DNA of 64,000 nucleotides from assembly GCA_031472005.1 (NCBI GenBank), contig PZJY01000012.1:1798001-1862000 (forward strand), read 5' to 3'. This document shows positions 41,457 to 52,544 of the stretch, piece by piece (the first letter of the stretch is position 1; each line of letters starts with the position of its first letter). The translations under genes were made by a program, and so were the position numbers. This stretch comes from Tetracladium setigerum (Eukaryota > Ascomycota > Leotiomycetes > Helotiales). The notes below the pieces were generated by a model. That model made no database searches, was not told where the DNA came from, and worked only from the letters and a program-made list of their open reading frames with translations.

Positions 41457-43546
41457 ATGGGAGCCCTTTCGAGATTGAGACCGACATTTCTTCGTCGGGC
41501 ATCAGCAGAAGAAGATGTAGTAGCAGCAGCTCCTCCTCAATCCGCGCCAGTGGATGGATTGCCTATGGAGGAGAAGAAGGCCGTTGGAACAACTACTGGT
41601 ACAGCAGGTCTGGATGAGATCAATATCAGCACCACCATCACTGGCGAGCCAAATGTCGAGGAACCAGAGAAAGATATTCTGCCTGCTGAGGATGCACAAC
41701 GAGGTGTTCAACAAGTCGAAGCTGTCACTTTGACATGGACGAAACCTTCCTTGGTCGGTGTCTTTATATGGTAAGATTTATTCTTTAACCTTCATTATTT
41801 CTTTCCTCTGTATACATACAATCAGTAAAACAGTGTGCTAACTTTATTTCAATATAGCATGTGGATGCTTTACCTTGTCAATGCTTTCCAAGCTTCAATC
41901 CTATACAACCTGGTTCCGTACGCCACGAGCGAATTCTCGACACATTCCCTCTTGACCGTCATTTATATTGTTTCCAACAGTATGACTGCCGCCATGTATA
42001 TCCCGCTTGCAAAGGTTTTGGATCTGTGGGGTCGTGCTGAGGGATTTGTGCTTATGGTTGCCTTTGCGACTTTGGGCCTGGTTATGATGGCCGTTTGCAA
42101 GGACTTGGCTACTTTCTGCGCAGCGCAGGTGAATACTTTCCATACCCCCCTCCTTGTGTTTATAGAAGTATAAATGCTAATCATTGGATTTATTGGGGTC
42201 TTCAAGGTCTTTTACTCAATCGGATTCGGAGGATTGATTTATACGATTGACGTGATCACTGCCGATGTATCGAAGTTGAAGAATCGAGCTCTGGCCTACG
42301 CCTTTACCTCGTCGCCTTACATGATCACTGCATTCGCTGGAAGTAAGGTAGCCGATAGATTCTACAATGAGGTTAGCTGGAGATGGGGATTTGGTGCTTT
42401 CTCCATCATCTTGCCATTTGTCGCTTCTCCACTCTTCGTCATCTTGAAGCTCAACCTTCGCAAGGCCGAACACAGAGGTCTTATGATTAGAGAGAAGAGC
42501 GGCCGAACTCTTCCACAGAGCATTTGGCACTACATTCAAGAATTTGATGGTAAGTCTCCCACCAAACCCCCTTTTATAAATTGACAAAATTCGCTTATGG
42601 TACCGATTTTCCAGCACTCGGAGTCATTCTCTTCTCCTGCGGTCTCACCGTTTTCCTCCTCCCTTTCACTCTCGCCGATACGGCGCCCAACGGCTGGAAA
42701 ACAGGCTACATTATCGCCATGATAATCGTCGGATTCGCCATCCTCGTCCTCTTCGGTCTCCACGAAACCTTCATGGCCCGCCACCCCTTCCTGGACATCA
42801 ACCTCCTCGCTAACCGCACCGTAATTGGCGCCTGTCTCCTCAGCGTCACGTATCAAATCTCCTACTACTGCTGGGCATCCTACTTCACCTCCTTCCTCCA
42901 AGTCGTCAACAACCTCACCCTCACGCAAGCCGGATGGGTCGGATCAACCTTCGACGTCGTATCAGGCTTTCTCCTCCTCAGCGTTGGCTTCCTCATTCGC
43001 AAGACTGGTTATTTCCGCTGGTTGCTTTTTGTTGCGGTGCCCTTGTATGTGTTTGCGCAGGGCTTGATGATTTATTTCCGTCGTCCGGATCAGAATATCG
43101 GTTATATCATTATGTGTCAAGTCCTCATTGCCATCGGCGGTAGTATCTTTATCATCTGTCAACAACTTGCCATTCTAGCCGCTTCGGATCATCAACACGT
43201 CGCTGCCGTTCTAGCGCTTCTTTACGTAGTCGGAAATGTCGGTGGTGCGATTGGAAATACCATTTGCGGTGCCATCTGGACCAATACCTTCCCTCGCGCT
43301 CTGGAGCGCTTCTTACCCGAGGATGCGATGGAGTTCTTCGATGATATCTATGGCGATTTGGAGACGCAGTTGAGTTATGAGTTGGGTAGTGAGACGAGAA
43401 TTGCTATTCAGAAGGCCTATGGCTACTCTCAGCAGCGAATGCTGATTGCGGGTACCGTTATCATGTCGTTGAGTTTTGTGTGGATGGTGTTGATTAAGAA
43501 TATCAATGTGGCCAAGATTCAGCAGACAAAGGGAATGGTGTTTTAA
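41457..43546 (+). CDS. MFS siderophore-iron transporter (SIT/MirB type)
   Basis: Four exons, 41457-41770, 41858-42128, 42207-42549 and 42615-43546, give 619 aa. A polar N terminus of about 95 residues leads into 14 predicted membrane segments, as in the SIT family. Typical blocks are LYLVNAFQASILYNLVPYAT, AKVLDLWGRAEGF, SPYMITAFAGSKVADRFY, SWRWGFGAFSII, YCWASYFTSFLQVVNNLTLTQAGW and GNVGGAIGNTICGAIWTNTFPRAL. These transporters import Fe(III)-siderophores such as triacetylfusarinine or ferrichromes by proton symport. No siderophore biosynthesis gene is in the window. The promoter carries one SreA-type word. The ATG is at GCAAGGATGG, and all introns have normal donors. Confidence 0.93.
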
Positions 43547-45795
43547 AATGTGGGGCGAGACTGATATTTATTTGGGTATTGTGCTGGAGAGAGATAGAGA
43601 TTAGTACGGCTTACCTATTTTATTTCGTTAATGATAGTTACTCTATTCATCACGATTGTATGTAATAACACGAAGTACTGTTCGCAGAGTGAGAATTCGT
43701 CGAATAACTTTCCAACTACTAACTGAATCTCAGCTGCAACCATCAAATGCCACAATGTACCGGGTTCATCTCGGCTGTTGCAAAGCAATTTGATATAGCC
43801 TTGGTACTAACACCCACACAATTGGTGAATTATTAGCCAATACTAATAGCAAAAATAATGGAGGTTGATCAAGTGCATCGCTTCCTCTGAGATGTGCTGC
43901 TTGATATCAAAAATCGTGAAAAATGAGAGATTTGATGATTATGCAGGATTGTTTTCCAAACTTCGCCTTATTTTAAGACCTTCGATGAATGGTATCAAGT
44001 GAAAGTTATCTCAAACATCATCACAATCTCCTTTACTGATTAGGCATTCCTCGATGCCATACTTAGTAATAAGTACATTGTTTAGAGGAAGTTGTGCTGT
44101 TTGTTGTCTTTCACAGACTGACTGTCGATGGTCGCGTGAGGTGGGGCAGTTGTTCCACTTCTCCATCGACGCTATCGAACCCCTTTTCCTTACTGAGTAA
44201 TAATGCGTTAATCACAAGAAAACCCGGCTATGAATATTATGAAAATGGATGATACAGTGTCCGTCCCATAAGGTATCCATTATTTGTGAAATGTAATGCA
44301 TAATACACTTGGTCGAAGATTTGGTCAATCAAGATACCCTAACTGGTGACTCGCTTGCAGAGTACTTCATGACGATTTTGTGGGTATTAGTACCATAGCC
44401 AGAAATGAGAGCTCACATGAAAAGAAAAGGGAAAAAGAGATTCGGCTCCCGAATAATAATAATAATAATAATACTGGATCGGATGATGATCGAAGATGGT
44501 CTTAGTCCGGCGGGAAACAAACTCAAAGTCCATCGGATGTCTTTGCCAAGTACAGTAGTCGTCCACAATTCAATTTGACCTCGGTGCCAATGTCTCGCGT
44601 CCAACAGAGAACTTGCTTGGCAAATCCATCACAGCCATTATTAGTAATTCGTGGACGGTTTGGTGGAATGTGGGATCAAATTTCAGCTCGTGTGCTCTCT
44701 CTCTTCGTTTTTGGAGGAGCGATGGATTCTTTATGGCGGATGCAACGTCGAGGGAGTAACACGGCTGACTTTCGGCGATGTTGGCATGACATGATCACGG
44801 AGCTGAGCTTTTCTTAGGTGTGGAGTGTGGTTGATATTGTACAGATGTTCAACTGTGACTGTACATACAGTACGTACAGCAGTTAACAGATACGAGGAGA
44901 GCAGAAGAATTAATGGATTGCAATCGTTCGGTTAGCAGGCAGTCCTCCCCAAAGCAAACTTCAGCACACCATGAACACGCCGCCAATATGTATCTTTTCA
45001 TGAACCCTGTTGTTCGTTTTCTCGGTTGAGATTAATAATTACAGTAGCAGCCAATTTCATGTATGAATCTCAAACAAAAACTCGCCTAATTAACCAATCT
45101 GCAGCTCTAATGATCCAACGGCTCTTGGAAATACGGTTGTGCAGATCTTCAATACGAGCACTTTGCGGCTTGCCGATTGATCATGAGATCCGGATCTAAG
45201 ATTGCGGGGAGGGGCGTACGAAACAATTCATTTCCATTGTTCGTCGTCTTCGAAGTCATTCCAGTAGGTAGTTGAAATAGAAGAATAGTAAGTGATTCTT
45301 CTCGGACATTGAATAATGAATTCATGGGAAATAATAATGGGACAATACGGAGGTACTTTACCTTACTTACTTCGAAGTTATTTACTAGGTTTGTGACGCG
45401 CAGTATTCTCCCTCGCTAGCTTTTCTGTGTTGAAGCATGCTAATCACGGCCCACCCACCCACTAGCAACAGCTATAACGTCAATCTCCGGTATGAATGCG
45501 CCAGACCTTCCCAAAGCAGCGGAATGCACATGTCAGGTGTTTGGCGGTCGATACCCTCATTGGGCTCACCACCCTGTCCTGTTCAGCACGCCCCGAACCC
45601 CCGACCACCCACCCCGCACTCCTCGAACGTTTACTTTACCCCATGGATGAATCCGTCGTCCGTACCAACCTTGTTTGTTCCGTGGTAAGTAGTGGTGCAC
45701 CACCACACCTCTTTCGTTTTCTCGCTCGCCTCTCCTTCTTCTGTCTTTTATATTTATTTTATTTGTTGTTGTTTTACTGAAACACACACATCAAC
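43547..45795. other. Intergenic, 2.2 kb
   Basis: No gene recognised on either strand. An AAT repeat lies at 44452-44473. The last 200 bases are pyrimidine-rich leader of the next gene. Confidence 0.5.
44452..44473. repeat. Microsatellite (AAT)n
   Basis: Seven copies of AAT in a gene-free stretch. Confidence 0.85.
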
Positions 45796-48002
45796 ATGGC
45801 GACGACATCACAAACTCTGACGGTGGAATCTGGTTCGTCAAGGGATGTCAATTGGGATTCAGTGGTCGAGAAGATGAATTCCACCCCGGGAACGCCGAGG
45901 CAGGAGGCGAAAAAGCTGCACATACCAGCTGAGCCCACAGCAGCTGCGCCAGCTGCTTCCCCAAGTTCGCCAACTACTGCCGTCGTACAAGAAGGGGGAA
46001 TGCACAGCAATCAGCAAAATCAACACTGAGAATGGTACCAAAAAGTCCAAAGGAAGAGGCAGATATTCCTTTGGAGGAACAACCAATTTTACCACTCGAT
46101 ATCTCGACGACGGGGGAAGAGAACATTATTACGCAAGGTCCACCAAAACAAGACTCGGCAGCCGAACCAATAATCGAAGAATGCAAAAGTTCAGAGAGCC
46201 AGACTGTTGATACTCTGGATTCGCATGATAAAATTCCAGTTGCGGACGGAAACAGCCACGTGGATGAGACGCCAATTCTGACAGAATCATCGCGGTTGGA
46301 TAGTGCAACTGATGAAAACAAAATTGGAGAATCTCTTAAATTGATGACACCTCTTACAGATGTTGCGGAAGCGAAAAAGGAAAACTTAAACCCTTTCCCG
46401 GTCGAAGACAAAAGCCCACGAGTCGATATTCCAGAAGAGGAAAAGGAAAAGGTGGTGGAAGTGACAGAAAACACCACGAAGATTACGTCGGCTAAGATCT
46501 TGGAGGAAAACAAAAAGGAGGAGACTTCTCCTGAAACCACCACAATGATTCCGTCGTCGATGAATGACAGGGAGGAGGGAAAGGTAGAGGAGTTGCAGAA
46601 GACTGAAACAGAGCAAAGCAAGCCAGAAATAAGTATAGGAGAGCAGAAGGTGGAAGCGAAGAGTGGTTTGGATGTCCCAGCATCCACAGAGACAACGACA
46701 ACAGCAATGCCAAGTAGTTCGCAACCCCAAGAACAACCCCAAGAACTTCTCCCTCAACCACAAGCAGATGAGAAAAACACTGTAGCAGACCAAGCATTGG
46801 CAAACGACAATTCATCTCTGAATCGTCTTAAAGAGAGGAAAGGGGAAGACCTTAAGATTATCACAGACAGAGCTGCACGCCCAGAAACCTCAACAGTCGC
46901 CAGCTCTTTAAGTCCGGATAATGGGCCAAATGATAAGAAGGGCCTCCAACTCCTCACAAAGCTCAAACGAAAGTTATCATCCAAAAACATGAGGGAAATC
47001 AAAACCGAAGATGCACCCCCAACGCCTACAACGGCCAATTCAACGGCGGTCACACCAACAACAGCCACAACCGCTGCTACACCATTGACAGCATTAACGG
47101 CATTCTCATCAGCAGGCTCATCAACCGACGCACCCAAGCACATCGAAACCCAGAAACCAAAGACATCTCCCAAAAGTCCAAAGAAAATAGACACAATCTT
47201 CAAGTCCATCCGAGCAGCCATGACTTTCTCCCGGTCTCCACGATCACCCACCGTCAACAAGACCGAAACAAAAGAAACACCAGCACCAACTCCCGTCTCC
47301 ACCAGATCTCGAACATGGGACCGAAGTTCCAAGGTACCCTCATCACCAATGACCATGAAATCCCCGGCCAACCTCGCCAAAAGACCCAGCACAGCCAAAG
47401 CAGCCCTGAAATCATACGAAAAACCTCGCACAACCAACACTAAATCTTCAGAGAAATCACCTCTCTCACCCACTACAAAGAAATTCCCTTCAGACAAACC
47501 AACTCACACCTCCCTCCCAAAGACCCATCCTTCCGTTCGTCGCGCAGATTACCACGCCGGCGGCTCTGCTATGGTGAAGACACCACTTCGCTCCGCGAAT
47601 ACCTGGTCACCTGCTACTCCAAGTCCCGTCCTAGCGTCGAACCCCAACGCGAAGATGTACACGATTTGGCCGCGTTATCCCGTGGTGCAGGAGCAGATTG
47701 ATGATATTCAACTTGTGTTGGATGGGTTTTTGATGGATGAGAAGAAGGCCATTGAGAAGAGCTATGCGCCTGGGGGAGAGCTGGTCAATTTTTGGAAGGC
47801 GCCCTTGACGAGTGAGCAGTCGGAGGTGATTAAGGCGAATAAATTCGTAAGTTGTTTTCTTTCTTTCGTCGTCATTCCCCTACCCAGTTTATATCAAGAG
47901 GAAGACAAATAAAAGATCTCAACCTAACACTTTTTGATGCAATAGGTTTCATCGATACAATTGAGTAAACTGGATTACGATCCAAGTGATTATTTCTGCT
48001 AG
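45796..48002 (+). CDS. Large disordered Pro/Ser/Thr/Lys-rich protein, with a probable -1 frameshift
   Basis: An N-terminal frame starts at ATG 45796 (MATTSQTLTVESGSS) and stops at 46027. A second frame is open from before 46032 to the splice at 47846. Adding one G to the run of five G at 45994-45998 joins them without a stop, giving about 702 aa in two exons (to 47846, then 47946-48002 encoding VSSIQLSKLDYDPSDYFC). The bulk is disordered: acidic and Lys-rich repeats, SPKSPKK and SPRSP motifs, and poly-Thr/Ala stretches. The only ordered part is the last 90 residues, with WPRYPVVQEQIDDIQLVLDG. Function is unknown; the conserved-looking C terminus after long disorder suggests a scaffold. If no base is missing, translation would have to begin at the ATG at 46032. 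Confidence 0.7.
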
Positions 48003-48903
48003 GACACAGGTTTGATTTCTTTTGTTTTTGTCTTGGGTGGTGCTCATCATCATCCATCTTTTCTCGGCGTTTTTAGGGGAATGGGAATGGTCGGTTCGGT
48101 TACAGTACAGGACGACGACGACAAATCGACAATGACGACGATATCCGCTCGGTTTTCCAATTTCCAGATTACAGTCAAGTCAGCATCTAACATCTGGCGT
48201 TAATTACCTACCTATATTCATGTGCGGATTGGATTCATTATCCATTCCCACCACCCTCGGCCTGGATTTTTTTTGGTGTTGTGGGCATTTTCGAAAGGAA
48301 TGCTGCATAATCCATTCCTTTTTTTTGCTGGATCTTGATGATCGCAAGGAAATGGAGAATGAAATGGAAATGGAAATGGCCAATAGCTGGCTGGTTGCAT
48401 GTATTTGTTTTGTGTTTGTATGTTTTTGTGCGGTTGTGTGTAGGACAATGATTAGGAATGTGGGGGAAAGGAAAGGGGAAATGGAACGAAGGGAACGAAA
48501 GGCGTGGGAAGGGCATAGTGAGGTCAATGATCATAAGAATCATCATGATATTGAGATAGGCAGGCAGGCAGGGAGATATGGGGGGTGTTTCGCGTATACA
48601 GCGAAACAGAAACTGAAACACATACTCATTGATGGAGTTCTATGAGCTCACTACAACAATAACTACCCACTACTACTCTTTTTTAATTTTATTTAATGCT
48701 AATTCTTTTGGGAATTTTTCTGGGGGAGGTAGAGAGTAAGTGACCTTTTACATTGAGTAATTAGATGAGGGGAGGTGAGGTTGTGTCTAATTTCGTGAGC
48801 GCGATTCTTACTCTCCAACCCCAACAACTAGAACTACTCTTGACCAGCAAATGAGCAGATAGTCCCTAAGTCTTATGTGACTAACGCACATACAAGGAAG
48901 ATA

Positions 48904-49365
48904 CTAAATTGAAAGCAGAAATAACTCAATAAAAAACATATTTCTTTGGCAAGAAGCATCCGCAATCAATCTCTCTGGTTTCGCGTCCAGACAGTCATAC
49001 ATCACTGCTTCTGGAAGTTCTGCTGGGCTTTCCAAATTTGTTAACAATATAGTTTCAATCAGGATATATGGTAATTCTATTCTTCCTCGATATAACAGAG
49101 AAGAGACTCTGTAAGTAGTAGTGAAGAGATGGTGAGAGACGAGAATTATCTTATTGATTTGAATATGATCGAGTCTTAGATTTATCGACTTTGATATTGT
49201 AATACTATTTTGAAGAAGCTGAGAAGAAGTCGAATATATCAGATGGTAAAAAGAAGAGAAAACTGACTGCCTTGCTTGCAATTTCAAATATACTTTGCCT
49301 CCGCGGCAGTGGCCCTCGAGAGCCAGCGGAGCGTCGCTACTCCATACTACATACTCTGAAACCAT
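48904..49365 (-). mobile_element. Remnant of a dispersed element (open stretch with repeat end)
   Basis: A minus-strand frame of 153 codons (first codon ATG near 49365) begins in the GC-rich piece shared with 12397-12446 and runs into AT-rich, Ser/Ile/Leu-rich sequence. It has no recognised domain, and its codon content is unlike the neighbouring genes. Shared sequence at two places in the window suggests an old mobile element or other dispersed repeat; the class cannot be told. Confidence 0.35.
49291..49340. repeat. Dispersed repeat fragment, copy B
   Basis: TTTGCCTC, GGCAGTGGC, CTCGAGAGC and AGCGGAGCGTCG match copy A at 12397-12446 in the same orientation. Confidence 0.55.
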
Positions 49366-49858
49366 CCACTACCTAAGTACGATTAGGAACTAACTACCAG
49401 CCAGCCTCACAGCTTGCCTTACGTCCACGTCTGTGGGACTGGTAGACATAGATATTTTGTTTTTATTGCCAAGGCAAGACTGACCGGTTCCCGAAGAAGC
49501 AATCTATCTCAACGCAACTTTCTATCTGTTTCTATGTATCTAGCTTAAATCTTGATTAATATCACTGGGTGAGGTCTTACCTATTCAAGATCGAAGAGTG
49601 AACTGTTCCAAAAGAAACTGTCTCCGGCTTTTGGCTACGTCAAGTCACGTGGCTACCAAACATGCCAAGAATAAATTGGCGCAAGTCCAGATCGTTCAAG
49701 CTCCCTACAACGCGTTCTTTGATCCCTTTGACACTCAATCAACGCCCACACTCCTCGATATCCCACCAATCTCCCTCCATAGTTTCCCTCAAACTTGACG
49801 CATAAACTGCCTCCCTTCGCGACAAACCCTCGAAAACACATTCTACCAAATCGCCAAG

Positions 49859-50758
49859 ATGGTTGACTATTCGCAACACAAGGTTCCAGATCTCAAGAAG
49901 ATCCTACAGGAGCGTGGATTGGTGATCTCAGGTAACAAGGCAGATCTTGTCGCTAGACTGCAGGAGGATGACAACAAAAAGACTGCTACAGGTAAGCAAG
50001 CAACTCTAAATGCGACCGCCCGCTCAGCTTTCAGCGCCGAAGACTGCTTGCTAACACAAGGCATCATCACCACAGCTGGCGAAGACGAAATTGACTGGGA
50101 CGACGATGACAACAAGGCGCCCGAAGCCGCACCATCAGTACCACCGCCAGCAGCAGCAGTTGTAGCGCCCACCCCCCAAGTTGAAGCTGCTCCTAAGCCA
50201 TCACCAGCCCCAACGCCAATCGTTGACCCCAAGCAACCCGTCACAACGACCGAGGCGACGATTCCCGCCGTGGACGAAACTACTGCCGTACCAGAAGTTA
50301 CAACGACCAAGCCATCTGCTGAACCTGAAGCTCCAAAGCCAGTTTATACCTTGGGCGTTGAAGCGACCGACGCAGAGAAGGAAGCCGAGAAGCGCGCAGC
50401 GCGAGCCAAGAAATTCGGTATCACAGCTCCAGTTGAGGACGATGCGGCGAAGAAGCTAGCTGAGCGAGCAAAGAAGTTTGGTTTGGAGACTAAGGCCGCT
50501 GTGGTGTCGGGATTGGACTCTGCACTTCCGGATCGCAAGAGAGGTCGAGAGGATAGATCACAGGGTGGGAGGAATGCGAAGAGACCTACCCCAGATAGGA
50601 GGACAGAGCCTAAACCAAAGCCGAAGCCTTCTGGTTCTGCTGCTGCGTCGGCGCCTGTGAAGAAGGCTGTCGGTGGACGAATTCTGGATGATCCAGTTGA
50701 GAAGGCCAAGGCAGAGGCGAGAGCGAAGAAGTTTGGAGCACCACCAAAAGCATCGTAG
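49859..50758 (+). CDS. SAP-domain mRNP protein, Tho1/SARNP-like
   Basis: Two exons, 49859-49991 and 50076-50758, encode 271 aa. Residues 4-38 are a SAP domain (VPDLKKILQERGLVISGNKADLVARLQE), a helix-extended-helix that binds nucleic acid. An acidic piece (EIDWDDDDN) and a long Pro/Ala/Thr linker follow. The C-terminal half carries three RAKKFG motifs (at ARAKKFGI, ERAKKFGL and ARAKKFGA) and an Arg-rich, Pro/Lys-rich segment. Tho1 and human SARNP have repeated motifs of this kind that contact the DEAD-box ATPase Sub2/DDX39B during mRNA export, so that role is likely. The last motif follows GGRILDDPVEKAKAEA, a typical C terminus of the family. The 84-nt intron has no stop in frame. Confidence 0.88.
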   Translation: MVDYSQHKVPDLKKILQERGLVISGNKADLVARLQEDDNKKTATGKQATLNATARSAFSAEDCLLTQGIITTAGEDEIDWDDDDNKAPEAAPSVPPPAAAVVAPTPQVEAAPKPSPAPTPIVDPKQPVTTTEATIPAVDETTAVPEVTTTKPSAEPEAPKPVYTLGVEATDAEKEAEKRAARAKKFGITAPVEDDAAKKLAERAKKFGLETKAAVVSGLDSALPDRKRGREDRSQGGRNAKRPTPDRRTEPKPKPKPSGSAAASAPVKKAVGGRILDDPVEKAKAEARAKKFGAPPKAS

Positions 50759-51127
50759 GGGGATAAACACCCGACGAATGAATTATGAGAGCGGAATTAT
50801 TTTTTAATTTTCAACAAAAGAAATTGAGTGTCTTCCTTGTTTTTTCACAAATTCCCAACAGCCTGGATGGTATGGCATGGGTATTTGGTATGGGTGTATA
50901 TTAGAAAAATATGACACTTTTATTGGCAAACGACGGCTTCATCTAACTCGGGAGGGTTCATTTGTTAAGTATGCTTCTTCGGAAGGTGAATTTTGTTGAT
51001 TTTTAATCAGGTCAAGTCTTCAAAAGAGTGTTGCTCTCTCATCATGACATGAATAGGGAGGGATATGGGAACCAATTGTTCAAAGATGAATAGATGATTA
51101 CCTACCTACCTACCTAGCGACTCAGAG

Positions 51128-51690
51128 TTGGAGAAAAAATTTTTGGCATTGACTGTATGCTCATCAGAAATTCATGTCTATCTCGTCCTGGATGCACTAG
51201 ATGGAAATCAAAGGGGAGTGAGCATTTCTTGCAATTGCCTCGACATATTACAGAAACTTGGAACGGCCAAAACTACAAGAGTTTTAAATCATCGCCATTA
51301 CACCCCTTTAACTATCTTGGTAACAACACAAGGCGAGCCGGATTTTCAAAAATGAGTTCTTATGAGATTCGAGCTCAACAGGTTGGGAGAACCTGGACTT
51401 TCCCACCAATTTTGTCGTGTAGATGAAGAAAGATTTTGCGCAATTTATTCATCCCGAGCTATATTCATCACGAGCCATCTGGTGTACCTAAGTAAGTTCT
51501 CTCAGCTATTCTGTCGGCAACGAGAATAAAATTGAAGAGTGAGGTGCCTATTTGGCGGTCGAAGTCAACGGGCGTGTGAGTTTTCAATTTTGTATACCAC
51601 TCAGCTGAACACTGGCGGCATCAGTTTTCAATGGGTCGATCTGATTTTAGCTCTACTACAAAACTCCCAACGTTCTCAGACCATATGAAA
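51128..51690 (+). pseudogene. Relic of a NACHT-domain (NLR-type) protein
   Basis: The frame from 51128 reads VYLVLDALDGNQR, the Walker B region of fungal NACHT proteins (usually vLDALDEC), and 40 residues later LTILVTTQGEPDF, matching the usual LvTSRpepdI sensor motif. About 85 codons further, in another frame, ISFQWVDLILALLQ matches the following GmFrWv..QL..L motif at the expected distance. No P-loop (GxxGxGKT) is seen in the 250 bases upstream, and stops separate the pieces, so the gene is truncated and dead. NACHT proteins act in non-self recognition and programmed cell death in fungi. Confidence 0.55.
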
Positions 51691-52160
51691 TATACAAATA
51701 CTGAACAAACTCCCCAAAGGATTGATCATGGTCAAATCTCCCTGGCAGCCAGATTTGAAGTCCAGGCACTGAAACACATTTTTCTTTTTAGCTCTCGAGC
51801 ATTCTTCCGTACGAGCTCACCTTCTGTTAAAGAATGATTACAAGCTCCCGTGGAATTGATTTCAGTTTAGTAAGGAGAGTGTAGATGAGGTCGTTGCTAG
51901 ATGCTGCGTCGAGTATTGCAGTTACTGTTGTTTCGTGTCCTGGAACAAATCCTCGCGTTAGATATTCAAATCGATTCCGGTTTGAGCACGCTGCAAAAAT
52001 CAGTAATTAAAAGAGTCACTTTATGAGAAGGGTAAGGAAATGTTATCACCTGTACTATTTCGGAAAACTGGTACAATTGGGAGACTGATTGTTGGAAGGC
52101 ATTCAGGTATATGCGAGAGACGGCTTCTCAAGACGATTCTCACTATTTAAAAACTGATTC

Positions 52161-52544
52161 ATAGCTCTCATAGAAGGCAATCGTCTATTGACAGTTCTCA
52201 CGGATCTGTACATACAATGGGCACTACCAATATCCTATCTTTTCTATTCAACGCCATCCGAAAAATTTGACGCCATGCTAGATCCCGAAATCGGGGAATC
52301 TTCTCTCAACGACGAACCGTATTATATTGCGCTGCCTTATTCATAGACAAGTATATTAGAAGTAATCTTGAGCAAGTATATCGCCTCTCATGTTTCCCAA
52401 AACCTCACCATTGTGTTGCGAAATTTGCGTGCTCGAAGTGGCGGTCGGCTGCGAGGACTTTGGGTCGATGAAGAGTTATATCAACCAGCAATCAACCGAA
52501 AAGAACAAGATGACAGTGGTAACCATGCCAGTATAATGAGTTAA
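52161..52544 (+). pseudogene. Relic of a HET (heterokaryon incompatibility) domain
   Basis: One frame of 127 codons with a single internal TAG at 52344. Before it, EPYYIALPYS aligns with the hallmark YEALSYvWG, the stop standing where Trp (TGG) belongs. After it, HVSQNLTIVLRNLR and GRLRGLWVDEELYQ align with vt.NL..aLr.LR and r.LWiDaiCINQ, followed by an ER-Q-like RKEQDD. A branch-point and acceptor (CTGATTCATAG) precede the piece, so it was an internal exon. No continuation is recognised beyond TAA 52542. HET domains trigger cell death on fusion of unlike strains. Confidence 0.55.

Larger units (their letters stand above)
48003..49858. other. Intergenic with repeat-derived sequence
   Basis: The first 700 bases are 3' flank. 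A minus-strand open stretch at 48904-49365 overlaps a GC-rich repeat piece and is treated as mobile-element remnant. The promoter of the SAP gene follows. Confidence 0.5.

Noticed and set aside
45994..45998. Programmed ribosomal frameshifting as the cause of the frame change
   Set aside because: No slippery heptamer and no obvious stimulatory structure. The same kind of fault occurs in two unrelated genes, so a homopolymer error is simpler.
46754..47497. 247-codon minus-strand open frame
   Set aside because: Antisense of the Thr/Pro/Lys-rich protein; a codon-bias shadow.
49867..50310. 147-codon minus-strand frame
   Set aside because: Antisense of the SAP-domain gene; Ala/Ser/Val-rich shadow with no domain.
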